A stretch of 64,000 nt of DNA from Flemingiibacterium sp045644145 (lineage in GTDB: Bacteria > Bacillota > Clostridia > Oscillospirales > CAG-272): positions 97,045-161,044 of the forward strand of contig JAZRGK010000025.1 in NCBI GenBank assembly GCA_045644145.1, written 5' to 3'. The notes under the pieces are model-generated. The model worked only from the letters and a program-made list of their open reading frames with translations. It ran no database searches and had not been told where the DNA came from. The position numbers were made by a program, and so were the translations under genes. Each line of letters opens with the position of its first letter. Position 1 is the stretch's first letter. Shown here in pieces: positions 8,437 through 16,180 of the stretch.

Positions 8437-11400
8437 TTATTCATCGTCGCCGCCGAAGTCGCCGTCATCCTCGAAGTCAAGCTCGGGAATATCGTCGTCT
8501 TCGTCGAACAGATCGTCATCGTCAACCTCTTCTTCGGTGAATCCGTCCGCAAGGATATCGCCCTCTGCAACAGTTTCACCAAGATCGGCGTCGGATACAT
8601 AATTCGGTACAAATTCGTCCTCGTCCTCGCCGAGTGTGGACAGTTCGATAACATTACCGTCGCGGTCCAGCACCTTAACATCAAGTGCAAGAGCCTGAAG
8701 CTCCTTAACAAGCACCTTGAATGCCTCGGGAACACCGGGAGTAGGAATATTCTGACCCTTTACGATAGCCTCGTAGGTCTTTACACGTCCCACAACGTCG
8801 TCGGACTTAACCGTAAGGATTTCCTGGAGCGTGTAAGCCGCACCGTACGCCTCGAGTGCCCAAACTTCCATTTCTCCGAAACGCTGACCGCCGAACTGAG
8901 CTTTACCGCCCAGAGGCTGCTGTGTTACAAGACCGTAAGGGCCTGTGGAGCGTGCGTGGATCTTATCATCAACCAGATGGTGGAGCTTGAGGTAGTACAT
9001 GATACCAACGGTTACAGGGTTGTCAAAAGGCTCACCGGTGCGTCCGTCGTAAAGAACGGTCTTTCCGTTTTCGTTCATGCCTGCCATCTTAAGACATTCT
9101 GCAATGTCCTTCTCGTTTGCACCGTCGAACACGGGGGTCATTATCTTCCAGCCAAGCTTTCTTGCGGCAATACCAAGATGTACCTCAAGCACCTGACCGA
9201 TGTTCATTCGGGAAGGAACGCCCATGGGGTTAAGAACGATATCAAGGGGAGTACCGTCGGGAAGGAAGGGCATATCTTCGGGGGGAAGAATACGGGAAAC
9301 GACACCCTTGTTACCGTGACGGCCCGCCATCTTATCGCCTACAGAGATCTTACGCTTCTGAGCGATGTATACGCGGACTACCTTGTTAACTCCGGGAGGA
9401 AGCTCGTCGGAGGTTTCCCTTGAGAATACCTTAACGTCGATTACGATGCCCGATTCGCCGTGAGGCAGACGGAGAGATGTATCACGTACCTCGCGTGCCT
9501 TTTCGCCGAAAATAGCGCGAAGCAGTCTTTCTTCTGCTGTAAGCTCGGTTTCGCCCTTGGGAGTAACCTTACCTACAAGGATGTCGCCTGCTCTTACCTC
9601 GGTACCCTTTCTGATGATACCGTCGGGAGAGAGGTCTTTGAGTGCATCCTCACCAACGTTGGGGATTTCTCTTGTAATCTCTTCCGGGCCAAGCTTGGTA
9701 TCACGGGCTTCGTGAGAATATTCCTCTATGTGGATAGAAGTATAAATATCATCGCGGACAAGACGCTCGTTAAGGAGTACCGCGTCCTCGTAGTTGTAGC
9801 CTTCCCAGGTCATGAAGCCGATAAGGGCATTCTTACCGAGGGAAATTTCGCCGTGATCGGTTGCAGGACCGTCTGCAATAACTTGCTTTTCTTCAACGCG
9901 CTCGCCAACATTTACAATAGGCTTCTGATTTACACAAGTGCCCTGATTGGAACGCTTGAACTTGATAAGGTGGTATACATCCTTGGTGCCGGCATCGGTA
10001 CGGATAACGATCTCGTCAGCGCATACTCTTTCAACATATCCCGCATTCCTTGCGCATATAACAACTCCGGAGTCAACTGCCGCCTTATACTCCATACCGG
10101 TAGCAACGATAGGAGCATTAGAAACCAGCAGCGGAACAGCCTGCTTCTGCATGTTTGAACCCATGAGCGCACGGGAGTTATCGTCGTTTTCAAGGAAGGG
10201 GATGCAGGCGGTGGCAACGGAAACAACCATCTTCGGAGAAACGTCCATGTAGTCTGCTTCTTCGGCATTAAACTCGATGATCTCGTTTCTGCGGCGGCCG
10301 GAAATACGCTTGTTTACAAAGCGTCCGTTCTCGTCAAGAGGCTCATTCGCCTGCGCAATGGTATAGTTATCTTCCACATCCGCGGTCATGTACTCAACCT
10401 CATCGGTTACGATGCCCGTAGCCTTGTCGATCTTGCGGTACGGTGCTTCGATAAAGCCGTAGTTATTGATCTTCGCATAGGTGGAAAGGTAGGAAATAAG
10501 ACCGATGTTAGGTCCTTCAGGGGTTTCAATGGGGCACATACGACCGTAGTGGGTGTAGTGTACGTCACGAACCTCAAAGGATGCTCTGTCACGGGAAAGA
10601 CCGCCGGGACCGAGAGCCGACAGACGGCGCTTGTGTGTAAGCTCAGCGAGGGGGTTGTTCTGATCCATGAACTGTGAAAGCGGCGAAGAACCGAAGAATT
10701 CACGGATAGCCGTAACAACGGGTCTGATATTGATAAGTGTATTGGGGGTGAGGGTTTCCGCATCCTGAGTAGTCATGCGCTCCTTGACGGTCTTGTCCAT
10801 ACGGGAGAAGCCGATGCGGAGCTGATTCTGCAGAAGCTCACCAACAGAGCGCAGACGACGGTTGCCCAGGTGGTCAATGTCATCCTTTGTGCCGATATCG
10901 TGAGCAAGGCAGGTCAGGTAGTTGATGGATGCGAAAATATCATCCTTTGTTATATGCTTCGGAGAAAGCTCGGCAATGTGTTCGCGAGCCAGCTTCTTGA
11001 ACTCGTCAACATCCCCGCCAGCCTGCTCCAGAAGATCGATCATAACGGAAAGCTTAACCTTTTCGGTGATTCCGATGTCCTCAAGAGAACAGCCGATAAC
11101 ATTCTTCGGCTCGATCATGCCGTTTCCGAATACCTTTACCTCGGTTTCTCCGTCCTCAAGAAGCAGATAAACTTCGTTCACACCTGCGTTCTCGATAGCC
11201 ATAGCCTTCTCGTTATCAAGAAGCTCATTTGCATCGCAGAGAAGCTCTCCGGTAATGGGAGATACAACCGGACGCGCAAGAGTACCACCCGCGATACGCT
11301 TGCCGAGAGCTAACTTCTTGTCATACTTGTAACGGCCCACAGAAGCAAGGTCATAGCGCTTGGGATCGAAGAAAAGGTTGTTTATAAGAAGCTGTGCGCT

Positions 11401-12174
11401 TTCAACCAGCGGAGGTTCACCGGGACGGAGCTTCTTGTAGATCTCCTTAAGAGCCTCATCGCCAAGAGAGGTATGATTCTTGTCAGCTTCCGCCTGCATC
11501 ATATCCTTGTCCATGGTAGCGATAAGCTTGGGATCGTTTCCGAAATACTTCACGATTTCTTCGTTCGTTTCGATACCAAGAGCACGGATAAGCACAGTTA
11601 CGGGAATCTTGCGGTTTTTGTCTATGCGCACATAGAAAATATCGTTGGCATCGGTTTCATACTCGAGCCATGCGCCGCGGTAAGGGATAACGGTGGCGGT
11701 ATAGAGGACCTTACCGGTCTTGTCGATGGAGGTATCGTAATAAATACCGGGAGATCTTACGATCTGGGATACGATAACGCGCTCCGCACCGTTGATGATG
11801 AATGTACCATTGTCCGTCATAAGCGGGAAATCGCCCATGAACACCGCAGACTCCTTAACCTCGCCCGTAGCCTTGTTTGTAAGCCTTACGGTAACGCGCA
11901 GAGGTGCCGCGAAGTTAGTATCGCGATCCTTGCACTCTTCTTCGGGGTATTTCGGTGTCGGGTCAATGGTATAATCAATAAATTCAATAACGAGATTGCC
12001 GGAATAGTCGGTAATCGGCGACACGTCATGCAGCACCTCGCGGAGTCCCTCCTCGAGAAACCACCTATACGATTTCTTCTGTACCTCGATAAGATTGGGC
12101 ATCTCCAGAGTATCGCCTATTTTAGCGAAACTCATTCGTTCGGTCTTGCCGAGCATCGTGGGTTTGACCACCAT
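8437..12174 (-). CDS. rpoB: DNA-directed RNA polymerase subunit beta
   Basis: Beta subunit of RNA polymerase, 1245 residues from the ATG at 12174, which has GGAGTGA 8 bases upstream (a longer frame to 12219 lacks such support). The rifampicin region reads GSSPLSQFMDQNNPLAELTH: the common resistance positions (D516, H526, S531 in E. coli numbering) are wild type, while Q510 is Pro. The protein ends in an unusually acidic tail of about 60 residues rich in Asp and Glu. No rplJ or rplL lies upstream, unlike the classical rplKAJL-rpoBC order; instead a dedicated promoter is about 260 bases upstream. Confidence 0.98.
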   Translation of the reverse strand: MVVKPTMLGKTERMSFAKIGDTLEMPNLIEVQKKSYRWFLEEGLREVLHDVSPITDYSGNLVIEFIDYTIDPTPKYPEEECKDRDTNFAAPLRVTVRLTNKATGEVKESAVFMGDFPLMTDNGTFIINGAERVIVSQIVRSPGIYYDTSIDKTGKVLYTATVIPYRGAWLEYETDANDIFYVRIDKNRKIPVTVLIRALGIETNEEIVKYFGNDPKLIATMDKDMMQAEADKNHTSLGDEALKEIYKKLRPGEPPLVESAQLLINNLFFDPKRYDLASVGRYKYDKKLALGKRIAGGTLARPVVSPITGELLCDANELLDNEKAMAIENAGVNEVYLLLEDGETEVKVFGNGMIEPKNVIGCSLEDIGITEKVKLSVMIDLLEQAGGDVDEFKKLAREHIAELSPKHITKDDIFASINYLTCLAHDIGTKDDIDHLGNRRLRSVGELLQNQLRIGFSRMDKTVKERMTTQDAETLTPNTLINIRPVVTAIREFFGSSPLSQFMDQNNPLAELTHKRRLSALGPGGLSRDRASFEVRDVHYTHYGRMCPIETPEGPNIGLISYLSTYAKINNYGFIEAPYRKIDKATGIVTDEVEYMTADVEDNYTIAQANEPLDENGRFVNKRISGRRRNEIIEFNAEEADYMDVSPKMVVSVATACIPFLENDDNSRALMGSNMQKQAVPLLVSNAPIVATGMEYKAAVDSGVVICARNAGYVERVCADEIVIRTDAGTKDVYHLIKFKRSNQGTCVNQKPIVNVGERVEEKQVIADGPATDHGEISLGKNALIGFMTWEGYNYEDAVLLNERLVRDDIYTSIHIEEYSHEARDTKLGPEEITREIPNVGEDALKDLSPDGIIRKGTEVRAGDILVGKVTPKGETELTAEERLLRAIFGEKAREVRDTSLRLPHGESGIVIDVKVFSRETSDELPPGVNKVVRVYIAQKRKISVGDKMAGRHGNKGVVSRILPPEDMPFLPDGTPLDIVLNPMGVPSRMNIGQVLEVHLGIAARKLGWKIMTPVFDGANEKDIAECLKMAGMNENGKTVLYDGRTGEPFDNPVTVGIMYYLKLHHLVDDKIHARSTGPYGLVTQQPLGGKAQFGGQRFGEMEVWALEAYGAAYTLQEILTVKSDDVVGRVKTYEAIVKGQNIPTPGVPEAFKVLVKELQALALDVKVLDRDGNVIELSTLGEDEDEFVPNYVSDADLGETVAEGDILADGFTEEEVDDDDLFDEDDDIPELDFEDDGDFGGDDE

Positions 12175-12434
12175 AGAAACTATCACTCCATTCAACAAAA
12201 TTGACATCCGGGTATTCATGCGCCCATGCTTTTATGAGCACGCAGCGAATCCACGCCCTGCGGTGGCAAATTGAAATTACAAGTACGAACACACTTCATA
12301 ATTGGTGTTCTGAATTCGACGTATTACGACAAAAGGTACCCGTAAATTTATACAATAATTGCCTGCACTTCTGCGCAAATTTTGGCATTCAAGGAAAAGT
12401 GCGCATACTCAAAGCGATTATAATGCAGTATATT
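12175..12434 (-). other. Long 5' leader of rpoB-rpoC
   Basis: About 255 transcribed bases between the rpoB promoter and the start codon, with no gene. One clear hairpin is visible (GAACAC at 12288-12293 with GTGTTC at 12305-12310, 11-base loop). I cannot match it to a known riboswitch or ribosomal-protein binding site. A leader this long suggests post-transcriptional control of RNA polymerase levels, but that is inference. Confidence 0.5.
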
Positions 12435-12463
12435 ATTATAGCACAGGTCTTTCTGTTTGTCAA
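12435..12463 (-). promoter_or_regulatory. Promoter of rpoB-rpoC
   Basis: Minus strand TTGACA (12463-12458), 17-base spacer, TATAAT (12440-12435). It is a perfect consensus, as expected for a highly expressed operon. Confidence 0.85.
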
Positions 12464-12517
12464 TAGGTAAAATGAAATTTTTTTATCTATTGACATAGAA
12501 CCTCAAAAAATGATTTT

Positions 12518-12556
12518 GCCGACAGTGCCCGAACTGTGCGGCACTGTCGGCTTTTA
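12518..12556. terminator. Terminator downstream of hslO
   Basis: Twelve-base perfect stem GCCGACAGTGCC / GGCACTGTCGGC with a 10-base loop. T-rich stretches flank it on both strands. It lies after hslO (minus) and insulates the rpoB promoter. Confidence 0.8.
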
Positions 12557-12629
12557 TGTTTTTATCAGCGCTTTAAGGTTTTTAAGCAGAATTATCTCCA
12601 AGTGAGCTTATATCGACACTGTCCTAAGT

Positions 12630-13529
12630 TCACTGCTTTTTAAGCAGCTTTTCGATATCCGCTTTGGTAAAGAGATACTTTTTATCGCAGAAATGGCACT
12701 CGATCTGTATCTCCTCGGGCTTGCCCTCGTTACGACACTCGGCAAGGATACCCTCGATCTCGTCTTTTCCTATACTCAAAAGGACTCCTGCGCATCTTTC
12801 TCTGGAGCAATCGCAGGCATACCCCGCGTCGATCTCATCGAAAATGTCGTATTCGATGCCCTCAAGAGCAATATCCATAATTTCACCACAGGAAAGTCCT
12901 GCGTCGAAAAGCTGTGACACGTTGGCAAGCTTCTCTGCGTTCTTTTCAAGCTGTGCTATAGTTTCCTCCGCCGCAAAGGGAAGCAGTGATATAAGCACGC
13001 CGCCTGCCGCTTTGCATGTGTAATCACGATCAATAAGCACACCAAGCGCACAAAGGCTGGGGGTCTGCTCACTGACAGCGAAATACTGAGTAATATCCTC
13101 TGCAATCTCGCCGCTGACCAAATTTATCATTCCCGAATAGGGTTCCTTAAGTCCTATATCCTTTACTACCGACAGTGTTCCGCGGCCAATTGCACCGGAC
13201 ACGTCAAGCTTACCGTTTGACTTTTTGGGGATGTCTACATTCGGATTTGCAATGTAGCCCTTTACGTTCCCCGCATAATCCGACACAGCTATAACATTTC
13301 TTGCCGGACCGTCGCCGCGAATGTTCAGTGTAAGAGTGTTACCCTTATCCTTAAGAAGCGTACCCATCATGGACGCAGCGGTCAGTGTTCTGCCAAGAAG
13401 CGCCGATGCCGTTGGGGTAGTATGATGGTAGCCTATTGCCGCATTGACTATCTCCCTTGAGTTTATTACAAATGCGCGTGCACTTCCGTCCCTTGTCATA
13501 GCACGCAGTATAGTGGAATTTTTCTGCAT
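12630..13529 (-). CDS. hslO: Hsp33 redox-regulated holdase chaperone
   Basis: Cytoplasmic chaperone activated by oxidation and unfolding; it binds unfolding proteins under oxidative stress. The 299-residue protein shows GRTLTAASMMGTLLKDKG near the N-terminus and the C-terminal zinc/redox centre with C239-x-C241 (CDCSRERC) and C278-x-x-C281 (CHFC). The start is placed at the ATG at 13529 (MQKNSTILRA), preceded by AAGG; the frame extends further upstream into the previous gene. It follows the methyltransferase by 20 bases in an apparent three-gene operon. Confidence 0.93.
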   Translation of the reverse strand: MQKNSTILRAMTRDGSARAFVINSREIVNAAIGYHHTTPTASALLGRTLTAASMMGTLLKDKGNTLTLNIRGDGPARNVIAVSDYAGNVKGYIANPNVDIPKKSNGKLDVSGAIGRGTLSVVKDIGLKEPYSGMINLVSGEIAEDITQYFAVSEQTPSLCALGVLIDRDYTCKAAGGVLISLLPFAAEETIAQLEKNAEKLANVSQLFDAGLSCGEIMDIALEGIEYDIFDEIDAGYACDCSRERCAGVLLSIGKDEIEGILAECRNEGKPEEIQIECHFCDKKYLFTKADIEKLLKKQ

Positions 13530-13549
13530 ATAATCGTACCTTATTATAT

Positions 13550-14323
13550 TTATTTTATCGCTCTGGCGGTAAAATACCATCGCTCTGTTTCTTTATTCGG
13601 TTCTGTACCATGAAAATCCGAAGACAGCGCGCAAAGCTCAAAACCACATTCGGTAAGGAGCTTCTTTACAGTCCTCAGCGAATAACACCTTTCGCGCTGC
13701 ACCTCATCATATCTTGTCCACATGCCATCGGCGTTTTCCGTGAAAATGGACAGATAGAAGTCGCACAGCTTGGTTTTAACATTATAATAGTTCTGCCACG
13801 CGCACAGAATTCCGTCGTCCTCCAAAACATAGGAGTTCTGACCGTATACATCCTCGAATTTCTCCGGCGCATTCATGTCGAACACAAAAAGCCCCTCCGA
13901 TTCAAGATAGTTGTGGACATGCAGGAATGTGCGAAGCAGGTCGTCCGTTTTGGTAAGATAGTTAAGGCTGTCAAGACAGCACACCACTGCATCCACCGTT
14001 CCATAAAGCTCAAAATCTGCCATATCCTGCTTTATAAGCAAAACCGAATGAGCAAAATGCCCGCTGTCGCATTTTGCGCGTGCGACCGCGAGCATATCCT
14101 CGGACAGGTCGATACCGGTCATGTCGTAACCTCTCCCTGCAAGTATGGAAGTTATTGTTCCCGTACCGCAGGCGAGGTCAAGCACCGATTCAGGCTGTTT
14201 TTTTGCATACAAGGAAAATTGCCTTTCTATATGATCCGCCAGCCCCTCATAGTCAACCTCTGAATTAAGACGGTCATATACGGGAGCAAGGGATGAGTAT
14301 GCAAAATATCCGTCACGTTTCAT
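13550..14323 (-). CDS. Class I SAM-dependent methyltransferase
   Basis: Small methyltransferase of 257 residues. The SAM-binding glycine loop VLDLACGTGTITSILAGRG is at about 43-61, followed by the acidic MTGIDLSEDML and AVVCCLDSLNYL (motif IV region). The C-terminal half, with YYNVKTKLCDFYLSIFTENADG, matches the small-molecule-type methyltransferases seen beside DNA-binding or stress genes. The substrate cannot be told from sequence. Its ATG overlaps the stop of the upstream yerC-like gene by one base (TAATG), so the two are translationally coupled; hslO follows. Confidence 0.85.
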   Translation of the reverse strand: MKRDGYFAYSSLAPVYDRLNSEVDYEGLADHIERQFSLYAKKQPESVLDLACGTGTITSILAGRGYDMTGIDLSEDMLAVARAKCDSGHFAHSVLLIKQDMADFELYGTVDAVVCCLDSLNYLTKTDDLLRTFLHVHNYLESEGLFVFDMNAPEKFEDVYGQNSYVLEDDGILCAWQNYYNVKTKLCDFYLSIFTENADGMWTRYDEVQRERCYSLRTVKKLLTECGFELCALSSDFHGTEPNKETERWYFTARAIK

Positions 14324-14613
14324 TATTTCATTCTGTCAAGTCGTTCGAGCACTGTAATGTATCCGTCGCTTCCGTATTTTAAGCAGCGGTTTACGCGGCT
14401 TATGGTAGCGGTAGATAGTCCTGTACGTTCTGCAATCTCGGTATAGATGTAATTATCCTTAAGCATTTTAGCCGCAAGCAGGCGCTTAGACATTTCCTGC
14501 AGCTCCGCTACGGTACAAAGATCCTCGAAAAAGCTGTAGCATTCCGCTACGTTTTCAAGAGTGAGTATTCCTTTAAATAAAAAATCGATTTTTTCGTCGT
14601 GAAGCTTGTTCAT
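14323..14613 (-). CDS. TrpR-related protein, YerC/YecD family
   Basis: Small all-helical DNA-binding protein of 96 residues. The region ELQEMSKRLLAAKML followed by the helix-turn-helix TEIAERTGLSTATISRVNRCL (in two pieces, about residues 58-78) is typical of the YerC/YecD relatives of the Trp repressor. The ligand of this family is not known. It heads a three-gene operon with a methyltransferase and hslO. An RBS-like AAAGGATATATCACC precedes the ATG. Confidence 0.9.
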   Translation of the reverse strand: MNKLHDEKIDFLFKGILTLENVAECYSFFEDLCTVAELQEMSKRLLAAKMLKDNYIYTEIAERTGLSTATISRVNRCLKYGSDGYITVLERLDRMK

Positions 14614-14737
14614 GGTGATATATCCTTTCGGTGAAACATGTATTTAACACATTGGCGCTTCATAAAGCTACCTTACTAATATTTTAATACATTTTAGCAG
14701 CAAAGATTTTAACAAATCGTGAACATATCGTCAATAT

Positions 14738-15781
14738 TTATAAAACTCTTTCCGTCGAAAGTAATAAATTGGCAATTTCGGACGGCTTCGCACCGAGAAT
14801 ATACCGCCCAACGTCAAGTGTTGAGAGGCTCTCTGTTAAAGCTTGCCTCGCATACTCTGTTCCAAGCATTTTTTTCTCAAGCTCCGATACATCAAGCTCA
14901 CCAAAGAAATCACCGCCAAACTCGATTTTGGCAATTCGCCCCTCTGCAACACTGAAGCGCGCCTCTACTGTACCATATGGGAATCTTGCCTTAAACACAG
15001 TCGAAAAATTACCGAAGCGGCGAAGATTCCAGCCATCTGTAGAATATTTTTCCGCCGCAAGAGCTTGGATTCCGTCGCACACGTCTGCGGGCAGACTTTC
15101 CTCCGCAATCCCGAAGCTCGCCAAAAGCTTCTTGCTGAGAAATCCCATAAAATCCGTCACGCTGTCTACTTTCTTACGCGCATCTTCGCTCATAAGATCG
15201 CGCATATTGGCAACACGGCTTCGCACGCTGGCAACGCCCTTACTCTTTAGTTTGGCGGAATCCACGTTCAAAGCTCCCAACAGTTTCTCCATCTGTGCTG
15301 AAAAAAGCAGAGTCCCGTGGTGCAGTGTAGCGCCGTTTATGACGCACTGCGCGTTTCCCGAAACCTTTCGCTCGCCGTCCACGGTATTTATCACGATATC
15401 GTTCCGCCCTGAAAGCGATGCGTCAAGCGAAAGCTCAGAAAGCGCATCTATGATCGGTTTGGTGAAATAGGCAAAGTCAAGTCCGCCTTTCCGTATACCC
15501 TCACCAAGCCGCCCACCCGGTACAGAGATAAACGTATAGTTAACATTTCCAAGGTCGTGAAAAACCGCGCCTCCGCCCGTCATACGGCGCACCACCTTTA
15601 TATTATGCTCGTTTACAAAATCAAAATTGATCTCCGCAAACGCATTCTGATTCTTACCGATTATTACCGCCGGCTGGTTACGCCAAAGCATAGCAACATC
15701 ATCCTCAGCGTGAGTAATAAGATACTCCTCCGCCGCAAGATTGAAAAACGGATCGGTACTGTTGTTTATGTATAATTTCAT
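14738..15781 (-). CDS. lplA: Lipoate--protein ligase
   Basis: Attaches lipoate (via lipoyl-AMP) to the lipoyl lysine of 2-oxo acid dehydrogenase E2 or GcvH. The 347-residue protein has the family motifs RRMTGGGAVFHDLGNVNYTF, KVSGNAQCVINGATLHHGTLLF and a C-terminal accessory domain (about 250-347). The ATG at 15781 has AGAGGTAA upstream; the frame reaches 15871 but that part lies in a repeat. It lies downstream of E1, E3 and E2 on the same strand, separated by a terminator and a repeat pair, so it serves the adjacent dehydrogenase but may have its own transcript. Confidence 0.93.
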   Translation of the reverse strand: MKLYINNSTDPFFNLAAEEYLITHAEDDVAMLWRNQPAVIIGKNQNAFAEINFDFVNEHNIKVVRRMTGGGAVFHDLGNVNYTFISVPGGRLGEGIRKGGLDFAYFTKPIIDALSELSLDASLSGRNDIVINTVDGERKVSGNAQCVINGATLHHGTLLFSAQMEKLLGALNVDSAKLKSKGVASVRSRVANMRDLMSEDARKKVDSVTDFMGFLSKKLLASFGIAEESLPADVCDGIQALAAEKYSTDGWNLRRFGNFSTVFKARFPYGTVEARFSVAEGRIAKIEFGGDFFGELDVSELEKKMLGTEYARQALTESLSTLDVGRYILGAKPSEIANLLLSTERVL

Positions 15782-15803
15782 AGAATTACCTCTTTTTTTA
15801 TGT

Positions 15804-15957
15804 GGGGGTACGCGGCTTTCTTGAAAGAAAGCCTGGCAAAGAACTTTATATAAAGGGAAAAAGCAAAACAAGAAGGGTGCTGATCCTTAGAGCGCACTAT
15901 TCGCGCCGCCTGCATGGCGCCTATCCATTCCGGCGGCTTGGATATCGAAAACTTCAC
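15804..15957 (+). repeat. Structured repeat unit, copy 1
   Basis: Starts GGGGGTACG, followed by stem GGCTTTCTT/AAGAAAGCC, GGCAAAGAACTTTA, then AGAGCGC and a second stem GCCGCC (15905-15910) / GGCGGC (15932-15937) ending in CTTG. Copies 2 and 3 show the same layout with both stems kept but different bases. Copies 1 and 2 are inverted, tail to tail, and together fill the space between lplA and the E1 gene. Confidence 0.7.
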
Positions 15958-15967
15958 TCATAAGTTG

Positions 15968-16133
15968 CTTTTTCTCTCAAAATTGTTTCGCGACACAAGC
16001 CGCTGTAATGGAGAGGAACCATGAAAGCGGCGCGCCTCTGTCGCTCGAACGGTTAGCGCTCTTGTGGTTTTAAATAAAACTTAATTTGTAAAGTTTTTGC
16101 GGAGCTTTTTTTCAAAAAAGCGACCGTACCCCC
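15968..16133 (-). repeat. Structured repeat unit, copy 2 (inverted)
   Basis: Read on the minus strand it begins GGGGGTACGGTCGC with stem GCTTTTTT/AAAAAAGC and GCAAAAACTTTAC. It continues AGAGCGCTAACCGTTCGA, CAGAGGC and the second stem GCCGCT/AGCGGC followed by CTTG. It forms a large imperfect palindrome with copy 1. Confidence 0.7.
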
Positions 16134-16143
16134 TTAAACAAGC

Positions 16144-16168
16144 AAGGGCTGTCAAATGACAGCCCCTT
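16144..16168 (-). terminator. Terminator downstream of E1 gene
   Basis: Hairpin AAGGGCTGTCA-AA-TGACAGCCCCTT, 13 bases after the E1 stop codon on the minus strand, followed by TTGCTTGTTT. It probably ends or attenuates the dehydrogenase operon before lplA. Confidence 0.65.
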
Positions 16169-16180
16169 GGGTGGTATAAA

